Made by a program: the position numbers and the translations under genes. A stretch of 22,856 bases of DNA from an uncultured Verrucomicrobiota bacterium. GTDB lineage: Bacteria > Verrucomicrobiota > Verrucomicrobiia > Limisphaerales > UBA9464. The stretch is taken from NCBI GenBank assembly GCA_903925515.1, contig CAIYFP010000327.1, positions 1 to 22,856 of the forward strand. Reading direction: 5' to 3'. Under the pieces are notes generated by a model. That model ran no database searches and was not told the DNA's origin. It saw nothing but the letters and a program-made list of their open reading frames with translations. Positions 15,016 to 22,659 of this stretch are shown here, in pieces. Each line of letters starts with the position of its first letter. Position 1 is the first letter of the stretch.

Positions 15016-16267
15016 TCAAGGCTCCAGCCGGGTCATCGCTACCGAATCTTCCATCGTCAGCCTGCGGAAGCCCCGGATGCGATGGAACGTCAGGAAGTTG
15101 GCATCATGTGCATTGTGCGCGCCCCCCCATGCCGTCGTCGTGGGCCGTCCGGCATGCGGCCACGATGTCCGGCCCGTCAAAGTGCCAGTCCACGTATTGG
15201 AAGCCGTGGTTGTGGTAGTCCACGTGGTGGAGCAGATGACATTGGACCTTCCATTGGCGCAGGTCGGCGCTTGAAGCCAACGCAAGGGTGTTGCGGATGC
15301 GCGCGGGCTTCCCGGCCGTGTGCCAGCCGCGCGGGACGACGGAAGCCAACGTCCAGTACCCGCCACCCGCAGGATCCGGGCGCACGGTGAACTTCTTGGC
15401 GCCGCCCGGGAAGTCGATGAATCCGGTGTCCGGATTGAAGGCCAAGGACCGTCCGTCGGCGGCGACATCAAGGATGGCGGCCTTTTCGGGGAGCCCACGG
15501 GTGTCCACGCGCATGAGGTTCACGAGGCGGCCGTCCGGGGCGACCACGACGTTGCCCTCGAGCCACGCCCCCATGTCGCCGTGGTTCCATGTCCGGTCGC
15601 TGGGCAGGAACTCGCTGGTCGTCCAGTTCGCCGCGTCGAGAAGATCGCTGTCCGCCGGGGCGGAAAGGACCCCGGCCCGGTAGTTCACGCCCCATGCCTC
15701 GGGAGGGTTGCGCCATTCCATGGCTCGCCAAAGACGTCCTTGGTGCTCGATCACGGGCACGGGCGCGCCATGATGCTGCAACCCGGTCCGCAGCACGCCC
15801 GAGCGATCGTCCGTCGGCCGCGACCATGTCCGGCCGCCGTCGGCCGACCGTCGGATGAGGACCCGTCCGTGGTGGCGGTCTGGCCCGAGCAGGTAAAGCG
15901 CGCCGCGATGCACGAACAGGGAGGACCAGAACGCGCCCTCGACGACGGATGCAAGGCGCCATGTGCGCCCGCGGTCGGAGGACCGGAAGACGCGCGTGGT
16001 GGCGAGGTCGTGCTCCCCGGAGCGAGGCCCGAAGAAGTCATGGGACGCGACATAATCGCCGCCGGGCAGGAGGGCGAGGGATGGCGAGCCGATGTAGAGG
16101 CCCGAGGAGGCGGGTGAATGACAGATGACGGTGCCCGGGGGCGTCGTGCGTGGCAGCGAGAACGCGCGAGGGCCTTGGCACGCGGGGGTCAATGCAACGA
16201 GGGAGGCGGCGATCCAGTTCCTGCGGGACAGCAATGGCCCTGCGACGGGCATGGAAACGCGATTCAT
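15016..16267 (-). CDS. Exported sialidase-like (BNR/Asp-box) protein, frameshifted near the 3' end
   Basis: The frame from ATG 16267 (AAGG upstream) encodes a secreted protein: residues 1-30 hold SRRNWIAASLVALTPAC, a twin-arginine-like or lipoprotein-like signal. The body resembles bacterial BNR-repeat exosialidase-type beta-propellers, with Asp boxes SSDRGRTW (96-103) and SADGGRTW (141-148). Such proteins trim or bind glycans outside the cell; the substrate is unknown. The frame stops at 15104 (387 residues). A one-base shift at the C7 run at 15122-15128 restores a continuation, GGAHNAHDANFLTFHRI, to a stop at 15016, giving 416 residues. This continuation looks like the natural end. So it is either a recent frameshift, a homopolymer sequencing error or a slippage site. 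Confidence 0.8.
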
Positions 16268-16453
16268 GCGTGCCTTGAATGATGCTGATGGCGACGCGGC
16301 GGTCGAAGCGTGAACTGCGGATGGGGGTGGAGAAGTTGCCATTTGACAGTCCGGTGACACGGCGGGACGGTGCCCGACACGAGCGGTGCTTCCGTTGTTC
16401 AACCATGGCCGGCATGATTGTTGCCTCATGGGTTGCGAGAGCAGGAGAATTCT

Positions 16454-17320
16454 ATGGGAACACAAGACACTTCAGGGGCGGGGTTGCGCCGCGGCCGTCG
16501 CGGCGGGTTCACGTTGATCGAGCTGTTGGTGGTGATTGCCATCATCGCAATCCTCGCGGGGATGTTGCTCCCGGCACTGGGAAAGGCCAAGGCCAAGGCC
16601 CAGGGCATCCAGTGCATGAACAACCACAAGCAACTGGCCTTGGCATGGCGCATGTACACGGAGGACAACAACGACCTCCTCCTGTTCGCCTCCGAGAACG
16701 GAACCAACCCGGACGGGCTCAAGTACTCGTGGGTGACGGGCACCTTGGACTTCAACCCGGCCAACCGCGACAACTGGGACCCGGACCGCACGATCAAGAA
16801 GAGCCCCATTTGGAAGTACTGCGGCAACAACCTCGCGATCTGGCGATGCCCGGCCGACCTCTCGTCGATCACCGTCGCGGGCCGGAAGCTCCCCCGGCTC
16901 CGGTCCATGTCCATGAACACCTTCTTTGGCGGATGGGCCGGGACCGACGGCGGATACTCCCAGGACGTCGGGACCTTTCGCATCTATCGCAAGATGGGCG
17001 ACCTGACCGACCCGGGCCCTTCGCAGACATGGCTGCTGCTCGACATGCGCGAGGACAGCATCGACATGGGCAACTTCCTCGTGAAAATGCGGGGCTTTCG
17101 CACCAACCCGGGCCTTTGGGGCTTCTTCGATCTCCCGGGCTTCTACCACGGGCGTGCCGGGGGCTTTTCGTTTGCGGATGGGCATTCGGAGATCCGGAGG
17201 TGGGTGGACGCGCGAACGACGCCTCCCCTCAAGAAGGGCAGCATCGTGGTGGATGACATCACCACGGCGAACAACCAAGACGTGTCGTGGCTCCAGGAGC
17301 GGACGACGCGCCCGAAGTGA
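16454..17320 (+). CDS. H-X9-DG type pseudopilin / prepilin-like protein
   Basis: This 288-residue protein has a type III (prepilin) signal: basic leader LRRGRRG, then G18-F19TLIE and a hydrophobic helix (LLVVIAIIAILAGMLLPAL). Prepilin peptidase would cut after Gly18. The block KAKAKAQGIQCMNNHKQLALAWRMYTEDN follows (seen at about 44-72, quoted in part: NNHKQLALAWRMYTEDN). Near the C-terminus is the H-X9-DG motif (His in YHGRAGG, Asp-Gly in FADGHSE). This family is greatly expanded in Verrucomicrobiota, Planctomycetota and Lentisphaerota, with mostly unknown roles, perhaps in secretion of polysaccharide-degrading enzymes. AGGAG eight bases before ATG 16454 supports the start. It is divergent from the sialidase-like gene, sharing a 186-base spacer. 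Confidence 0.92.
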   Translation: MGTQDTSGAGLRRGRRGGFTLIELLVVIAIIAILAGMLLPALGKAKAKAQGIQCMNNHKQLALAWRMYTEDNNDLLLFASENGTNPDGLKYSWVTGTLDFNPANRDNWDPDRTIKKSPIWKYCGNNLAIWRCPADLSSITVAGRKLPRLRSMSMNTFFGGWAGTDGGYSQDVGTFRIYRKMGDLTDPGPSQTWLLLDMREDSIDMGNFLVKMRGFRTNPGLWGFFDLPGFYHGRAGGFSFADGHSEIRRWVDARTTPPLKKGSIVVDDITTANNQDVSWLQERTTRPK

Positions 17321-17352
17321 CCGGGCACGGTTCGGGAAGCGTGGATTCGTGA

Positions 17353-17374
17353 CTGGCCTTGCTGGGAAGGCCAG
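17353..17374. terminator. Shared terminator hairpin between convergent genes
   Basis: CTGGCCTT (17353-17360) pairs with AAGGCCAG (17367-17374) across a 6-base loop. It lies between the pseudopilin stop (17320) and the response regulator stop (17376), which converge. No T-run follows on either strand, so it is a likely but not certain bidirectional terminator. Confidence 0.5.
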
Positions 17375-17375
17375 C

Positions 17376-18077
17376 CTAGATCGCGTTCTGGGACTCAACC
17401 CAGCGGACAGCCTCCCGGACGAGCTGGGTTGCATCCTTGGCGCCCAGCTTGGTCTTCAGGTTCGCGCGGTGCGCCTCGACGGTCTTGATGCTCACGTTGA
17501 GCCGGCCCGAGATCTCGCGGGTCCCATGCCCGTGGCCGATGAGTTGAAACACCTCGAACTCCCGGTCGGATAGCTTTTGAACGAGGGAATCGGGGCCCCC
17601 TCCCGGGCGCTTGGAGGGAGTGGCGTCGCGAGCCAGCGACTCCAGGATTCGGCTCGAGACCGCCGGGCTCACATGGATTCGTCCGGCAAGAATGGTGCGA
17701 ATGCCCTCCAGCACCGCCCGGCCGCCCGCCGACTTCATGAGGTAGCCCCGCGCGCCTGCCCGGATGGCGCGTTCCGCGTAGAGCGATTCGTCGTGCATGG
17801 ACAGCACCAGCGTCGCGACGCCTGGGTGACGGACGGCGAGGTCCTTTATCCATTCCAGCCCGTTCCTCCCGGGCAGGCTGAGGTCGGCTACCACAAGGTC
17901 GGGCCGCAACCTCTCCACGGCGGCCAACGCGGAGGCCGCGTCCTCGGCCTCGCCGCACACGACGAGGTCGGCCTCGTTGCCGATCATGGCGGCAAGGCCC
18001 TGCCTCGTGATGGGGTGGTCATCGACGAGCAGGATGCGCCGGGCGCGTCCGGCCCTTGACCTTGCTTCGGCCTTCAT
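17376..18077 (-). CDS. NarL/FixJ-type response regulator
   Basis: This 233-residue protein has an N-terminal receiver domain (about 13-130) with acidic pocket Asp19/Asp20, phospho-acceptor Asp65 (VVADLSLPG), Ser93 and Lys115. A LuxR-type HTH follows at about 166-226 (LSDREFEVFQLIGHGHGTREISGRL and SIKTVEAHR, quoted in part: SIKTVEAHRANLKTKL). Phosphorylation should switch DNA binding and transcription. It starts inside the end of the FixL-like kinase gene (overlap of 59 bases), so the kinase at 18019-19233 is its likely partner. No later start codon before the receiver domain is apparent, which supports a true overlap. Target genes are unknown. Confidence 0.93.
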   Translation of the reverse strand: MKAEARSRAGRARRILLVDDHPITRQGLAAMIGNEADLVVCGEAEDAASALAAVERLRPDLVVADLSLPGRNGLEWIKDLAVRHPGVATLVLSMHDESLYAERAIRAGARGYLMKSAGGRAVLEGIRTILAGRIHVSPAVSSRILESLARDATPSKRPGGGPDSLVQKLSDREFEVFQLIGHGHGTREISGRLNVSIKTVEAHRANLKTKLGAKDATQLVREAVRWVESQNAI

Positions 18078-19233
18078 GGGTGGGGTGCGGGGTTGGGTGG
18101 ACATCGACGGGCACGGTGCACGTGACGGAAGTGCCGCCGGAGGGTTCGCGCTGGATGGAAAGGTGACCGCCGATGATCCCGGCGCGGTACTGCATGATGC
18201 GAAGGCCCATGCCGGCGGAGCTGGGCAGGCTTGCCGGGATGCCCTTCCCGTGGTCCCGGACCAGAAGGCGGACCTCGCCGGGGGACCGCGACACATGAAC
18301 CTCCACATGTCTCGCCCTGCCATGTCGAAGCGCGTTCGAGATGGCCTCCTGCGCCACCCGGAACAGGTGCGTCGCGACGGGCAGGTCGTGGAGCGCGACG
18401 GGCTCCGGGCAGTGGAAATCGACCCGGACGTCGAAGTGCCGGGCGGTGCGGACGGCCAGTTCCTCCAGCGCGGTGGCGAGGCTGTCGGGGCCGGGACGCA
18501 AGGGGGACATCCCGTGGGACAGGTTCCGGGTGTGCTCGGTGGCGGAGCGGACGAGCGCGGCGACCTCGTCGGCGGCGGCAGCCTCGGGGCGCCGGGCCTC
18601 GTGCAGGCGGGTCGCGAGCGTCTGGGCCATGAACTCGATCCCCGCCAGTTGCTGGCACAGGTCGTCGTGCAGGTCCTGTGCGATCCGTTGCTGGGCCTGC
18701 TCCGAGATGTGCAGCACCTCGGATTGCAACCGGCGCCGCTCGGTGATGTCCCGCAGGATGCCGGTGAACAGGCGCCTTCCCCCCACGCGGAACTCGCCAA
18801 CGGACAGTTCAATGGGGAACACGGTCCCGTCCTTGCGACGCCCGAACACCTCGCGACCGATGCCGATGACCCGGCGCTGGCCCGTCTCGCGGTACTGGTG
18901 CAGGTAGCCGTCATGGCGGGAGTGGTAGGGCTCCGGCATGAGGGAGTTGATGTTGCGGCCCAGCAGCTCGCCCTGCGGCCAGCCGAACATGGCCTCGGCA
19001 GCCGGGTTGATGGAGTCGATGTGGCCGCGCTCGTCGATGGTGACGATGCCCTCGACGGCGGTGTTGAAGACGGCTTGCAGGCGGGCCTCCACCTCGGAGG
19101 CGGGCGGGGCAGCGGCGGGCGGGGCAGCGGGGCGATTCGCGCGCGGGCGGGCCCGGCCCGGGCGGGCCGTGGCGAGGTTGCGCTTTGCTTGCTGCTTCAT
19201 GGACCGTGGGATGACGCCATGCGAACGGGGCAT
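18019..19233 (-). CDS. Soluble PAS-domain histidine kinase, FixL-like
   Basis: This protein of 404 residues has no membrane segment. A Pro/Ala-rich N-terminus (1-47) is followed by a PAS domain (about 48-168) very like that of the oxygen sensor FixL (NINSLMPEPYHSRHDGY and IGIGREVFGRRKDG). His107 in RHD lines up with the heme-ligand His200 of Bradyrhizobium FixL, and Arg127 with Arg220. A HisKA_3 dimer domain has His189 in AQDLHDDLCQQL, then an HATPase with N-box EAISNALRHG, DHGKGIP (327-333) and GMGL (341-344). Heme binding is inferred. Three in-frame starts exist (19278, 19233, 19200); 19233 has an AGG at suitable distance. The 3' end overlaps the response regulator gene. Confidence 0.88.
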   Translation of the reverse strand: MPRSHGVIPRSMKQQAKRNLATARPGRARPRANRPAAPPAAAPPASEVEARLQAVFNTAVEGIVTIDERGHIDSINPAAEAMFGWPQGELLGRNINSLMPEPYHSRHDGYLHQYRETGQRRVIGIGREVFGRRKDGTVFPIELSVGEFRVGGRRLFTGILRDITERRRLQSEVLHISEQAQQRIAQDLHDDLCQQLAGIEFMAQTLATRLHEARRPEAAAADEVAALVRSATEHTRNLSHGMSPLRPGPDSLATALEELAVRTARHFDVRVDFHCPEPVALHDLPVATHLFRVAQEAISNALRHGRARHVEVHVSRSPGEVRLLVRDHGKGIPASLPSSAGMGLRIMQYRAGIIGGHLSIQREPSGGTSVTCTVPVDVHPTPHPTHEGRSKVKGRTRPAHPARR

Positions 19234-19304
19234 TGGAAAACCTGAATTGCTCGCGGCGAGCGGCGTGGGGTTGGCCATGGCGCGCCGGGGCGGTGGAGGG
19301 CGGG

Positions 19305-20186
19305 TCAGGCGACCCCGACATGGCCGCGGTATTGGGTGGGAGACTTGCCCATGACGCGGCGGAAGACCCGGTTGAAGTGGGTGAGCGACTGGAACCCGAC
19401 CTCGTAGGCGATCTCGGAGATGCGGAGGTGGGGGTTCAGGAGGAGTTCCTTGGCGCGCTCGACGCGTAGCCGGGAGACGTAGTCCGTGAAGTGCAGGCCG
19501 GCGTGCCTGCGGAAGCTCTTGCAGAAGTAGAACCGGCTCATGTGAACGGCCTTGGCGACGTCCCCGAGGGAGATGTCCTCCGAAAGGTGCTCGGCGATGT
19601 AGGCCTTGGCGCGGGTGATCACGGGCGGCTCCGCGTTGGCCTGCCGGATGGCGAGTTGGTTGGACGCGGCCGAAAGCTGGCTGGCGAAGTGAGCGAGCAG
19701 CTCGACCGCGCCTTGATACTGGCGACGGGTCATCGTGGGCGACTTGAGCCATGCTTCCGCAAGGGCGGCCCGGTCCCCCGGCACGCCCAGCTCGTCGAGC
19801 TTCCTCCGGACCTTTCCGAAGCGTGCCTTGCTGGGTGCCTTGAGGGCGACCTGCCCGGTCTGGAGATGCCCGATAACCTTGCTTCCCACCCGCACGGGAA
19901 CGGCGGAGTCCGCTAGCCCTGCGAAGCACACGCTCGTGACGGGCTTGTCGGTGGCGTTGTCGGAGAGCTGCTGCTGCACGTGGAGGCACGCCGCGCAGCT
20001 GCGGCTCTGGGAGGCCATGAGCGCGCAGAAGGGGTTCTGGTGGCGGCTGTCCTTTTGCGCGACCTGCCATGCGTCCGGCGTGCGGAGGGTGAGCGGGAGC
20101 CCGGTGGCCTCCCCAAATGAACGTTCGTAGCCGCGGAACAGTTCCGACCCGGCCATGGTTTCGAGGATGGAATCCTTGCTGCTCAT
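19305..20186 (-). CDS. AraC-family regulator with N-terminal PocR-like sensor domain
   Basis: This 293-residue protein has a C-terminal AraC DNA-binding domain with two helix-turn-helix units (about 192-290: ISLGDVAKAVHMSRFYFCKSFRRHAG and ISEIAYEVGFQSLTHFNRVFRRVMGKSPTQYR, quoted in part: SEIAYEVGFQSLTHFNRVFR). The N-terminal half (about 13-180) fits the PocR ligand-binding domain, with Cys54, Cys64, Cys67 and Cys87 in the pattern NPFC..C..C and VCFAGL. PocR regulates propanediol and cobalamin genes in Salmonella; the ligand here is unknown. AAAGG before ATG 20186 supports the start. It reads in the same direction as the FixL-like kinase 71 bases downstream, but may be an independent unit. Confidence 0.92.
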   Translation of the reverse strand: MSSKDSILETMAGSELFRGYERSFGEATGLPLTLRTPDAWQVAQKDSRHQNPFCALMASQSRSCAACLHVQQQLSDNATDKPVTSVCFAGLADSAVPVRVGSKVIGHLQTGQVALKAPSKARFGKVRRKLDELGVPGDRAALAEAWLKSPTMTRRQYQGAVELLAHFASQLSAASNQLAIRQANAEPPVITRAKAYIAEHLSEDISLGDVAKAVHMSRFYFCKSFRRHAGLHFTDYVSRLRVERAKELLLNPHLRISEIAYEVGFQSLTHFNRVFRRVMGKSPTQYRGHVGVA

Positions 20187-20287
20187 GCTTCGCCTTTCTT
20201 GTCGTTGCGAATGCAATCTTGGGCTGGCGCGTCGTCGTCGGGAACCCGGGTCAACCCCGAACGATGCCTCGGGCATGGCCCGCCCAT

Positions 20288-20316
20288 CCTCGGGGAATCC
20301 CCTAGGCCTGCGGCCT
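20288..20316. other. Paired inverted repeats in the spacer upstream of the AraC-type gene
   Basis: CCTcGGGG (20288-20295) pairs with CCCCtAGG (20299-20306) with one mismatch, and AGGCC (20304-20308) pairs with GGCCT (20312-20316). They follow the hydrolase stop on the minus strand and precede the AraC-type gene. They could end hydrolase transcription, but no T-run follows. Confidence 0.35.
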
Positions 20317-20332
20317 CGCGTGCCCGCCTTGG

Positions 20333-21295
20333 TTACAGGGCCGACGCAAACTCCGTCGCGCGCCGCTCCGACCAGTACGACTCCGACCCGAACGAAACGA
20401 ATCCCACGTGCCCGCCATGCTCGGGGGCCTCGAGGTGCAACCACGTGCTCGCCTCCGCCTCCGCCCACGGGAAGCAACCCTCGGAAAGAAACGGGTCGTC
20501 CATGGCGTTCACCAACAACGCCGGCACCCTGATGCCGCGGAGATGGGCGTTCGCGCTGCTCCGGGCCCAGTAGTCGTCGGCGTTCAGGAACCCGTGCAGC
20601 GGCGCGGTGTAGCGCTCGTCAAATCCCCGGAAGTCCCGGATCCCGTCGTAGCCCTCCAACGAGACGCGGCCGGGAAACTGCGCGGCCTTCGAGGTCATTC
20701 GCCCGCGAAGGTCCGACAGGAAACGCCGCATGTAGAGCCGGTTCGCGGGCCGCGCCATGCGTTCCGCCGAGCCGCGCAGGTCCGTGGGCACCGAGAATGC
20801 GACCCCGCCCACCACCGCGCGCGGCAGGTCGGACCCGCGCTCGCCGAGGTACTTGAGGGTGAGGTTGCCCCCGAGGCTGAAGCCCACCGCCACCAGCTTG
20901 TCGTGACGGCCCGCGCCGAGCACGGCGTCGATTACCTCGGCAAGGTCCGACGACGCGCCGCTGTGGGTGAACTTGAGGAGGCGGTTGGCCTCGCCGGAAC
21001 AACCGCGGAAGTTCCATGCGGCGACGTCCCAGCCCGCCGCGTTGAAGGCGCGCGCCATGCCGAGGACGTAGGGGCGGCGCGAATGCCCCTCGAGCCCGTG
21101 GGAGACCACGGCCACGCGCCGCGCGCCCACCCGCGAGTGGTCCACGTCCACGAAGTCGCCGTCCGACAGCACGACCCGCTGCCGATCGTAGGGGACGGGC
21201 GCGACCCGGCGGCTCAGCGTGGGATAGACGGTCTGCGCATGGCCGTCCCGGAGCAGCCGGGGGGCGACGTAGGTGGAGGCGAGAATGCGGGGCAA
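20333..21295 (-). CDS. YheT-like alpha/beta hydrolase
   Basis: This 320-residue serine hydrolase belongs to the YheT/ABHD group. The nucleophile is Ser140 in GFSLGGN (138-144), the acid is Asp266 or Asp267 in NAMDDPF, and the base is His296 in HGGHVGF. The block VSHGLEGHSRRPYV (64-77) with the oxyanion HGLEG and the HAQTVYPTL block near the start (19-27) are family marks. Substrates of bacterial YheT are not firmly known; esters are likely. No ATG exists at the right place: the frame begins at TTG 21295, with AGGA five bases before it, 7 bases after the lysA stop. The open Met at 21385 lies inside lysA and is rejected. The two genes are co-transcribed. Confidence 0.88.
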   Translation of the reverse strand: MPRILASTYVAPRLLRDGHAQTVYPTLSRRVAPVPYDRQRVVLSDGDFVDVDHSRVGARRVAVVSHGLEGHSRRPYVLGMARAFNAAGWDVAAWNFRGCSGEANRLLKFTHSGASSDLAEVIDAVLGAGRHDKLVAVGFSLGGNLTLKYLGERGSDLPRAVVGGVAFSVPTDLRGSAERMARPANRLYMRRFLSDLRGRMTSKAAQFPGRVSLEGYDGIRDFRGFDERYTAPLHGFLNADDYWARSSANAHLRGIRVPALLVNAMDDPFLSEGCFPWAEAEASTWLHLEAPEHGGHVGFVSFGSESYWSERRATEFASAL

Positions 21296-21302
21296 GGGGT
21301 TC

Positions 21303-22598
21303 CTATTGCCACGGGGCCGTGGACTCCAGGCCCCACACGTCGGCCAACGGCTGCCGCCTTCGCACCACCGCCGCCTTCTTGCCATGCACGAGCACCTCGG
21401 CCGCGAGCGGCCGGGAGTTGTAGGTCGATCCCATCACCGACCCGTACGCCCCCGCGCTCATGAACGCGAGCAGGTCGCCCTCGCCCACCTTGGGCAACGG
21501 ACGGTCCTTTGCGAACGTGTCGCCGGACTCGCAGATGGGGCCGACGACGTCCGAGGGGATCATGGCGCCGCCCTTGCGCGTGACGGGCACGATCTCGTGG
21601 AAGGAATCGTAGAACGCGGGCCGGATGAGGTCGTTCATGGCGGCATCGACGATCACGAAGTTCTTCTTCCCGGTCTTCTTGATGTACTCCACGCGTGACA
21701 CGAGGACGCCCGCGTTGCCGGTCAGGAAGCGGCCCGGCTCGAGCAGGATGCGCAGGCCGAGCGGCCGGAGCATCGGGACCAGCTCGGCGGCGTAGGACTC
21801 GGGCGTGAGGATTCCCTTGCCCTTCGGGCCGGACCACCAACCGGGGGAGCCCGAGGCAAGGGCGTCCTGGTAGATGATGCCAATCCCGCCGCCGATGCTG
21901 AAGAACTCGAGCCCGTGACGGAGCGCGAGGCGCGTCACCAGCGGCGCCACCTTCTCGACCGCCTGCCTGAACGGCCGCACGTCCGTGAGCTGCGACCCGA
22001 TGTGCATCTGGAGGCCCCTCAGCCGGATGTGGGGCAGGCGCGCGGCGCGCGCATAGACCTTCTCGATGGACTCGAAGGCGATGCCAAACTTGTTCTCGTA
22101 GGTGCCGGTCGTGATCTTCGCGTGGGTATGCGCGTCCACGTTGGGGTTCACCCGGACCGCGACCGGCGCAATCTTGCGGAGCCGGGTGGCGACCTTCGAG
22201 ATGCGCCGCAGCTCGGGCTCGGACTCGACGTTGAAGCTGTAGATCCCCTGACGGAGCGCGTAGCGGATCTCCTCCTCGGTCTTGCCCACGCCCGCGAACA
22301 CGCAGCGCGAGGGATCCCCTCCCGCCGCCAGCGTCCGCGCCAGCTCCCCGGCGCTCACCACGTCGAACCCGCTCCCCAGCCCGGCCAGCGTCCGGATCAC
22401 CGCGAGGTTCGAGTTCGACTTCATCGCGAAGCACACCATGCGGTCCAGCGGCTCCAGCGCCCCGTGCAGCCGCCGGTAGTTGTCCGTCAGCGTGGCCTGC
22501 GAATACACGTACAACGGCGTCCCGTGCTTCACGGCCAACGCCCCAAGCGACGAATCCTCGCAGAACAGTTCCTTTCCAACGTAGCGAAACGAATGCAT
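21303..22598 (-). CDS. lysA: Diaminopimelate decarboxylase
   Basis: LysA removes CO2 from meso-diaminopimelate in the last step of lysine synthesis. This 431-residue protein belongs to the fold-type III PLP enzymes. Lys60 in CFAMKSNSN is the PLP Schiff-base lysine. HIGSQ, the glycine loop SIGGGIGI, EPGR and the C-terminal CESGDTF (catalytic Cys) are all present. Length is normal for the family. ATG 22598 was chosen over the open Met at 22616 because MHSFRYVGKELFCED fits the usual N-terminal strand. The YheT-like gene follows with a gap of 7 bases. Confidence 0.95.
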   Translation of the reverse strand: MHSFRYVGKELFCEDSSLGALAVKHGTPLYVYSQATLTDNYRRLHGALEPLDRMVCFAMKSNSNLAVIRTLAGLGSGFDVVSAGELARTLAAGGDPSRCVFAGVGKTEEEIRYALRQGIYSFNVESEPELRRISKVATRLRKIAPVAVRVNPNVDAHTHAKITTGTYENKFGIAFESIEKVYARAARLPHIRLRGLQMHIGSQLTDVRPFRQAVEKVAPLVTRLALRHGLEFFSIGGGIGIIYQDALASGSPGWWSGPKGKGILTPESYAAELVPMLRPLGLRILLEPGRFLTGNAGVLVSRVEYIKKTGKKNFVIVDAAMNDLIRPAFYDSFHEIVPVTRKGGAMIPSDVVGPICESGDTFAKDRPLPKVGEGDLLAFMSAGAYGSVMGSTYNSRPLAAEVLVHGKKAAVVRRRQPLADVWGLESTAPWQ

Positions 22599-22659
22599 CC
22601 CGGGACAGCGTGCCAAAGCAAGGCAACCCCGGGCAAGGCCGCCCCGCCCTTAGCCGGAG

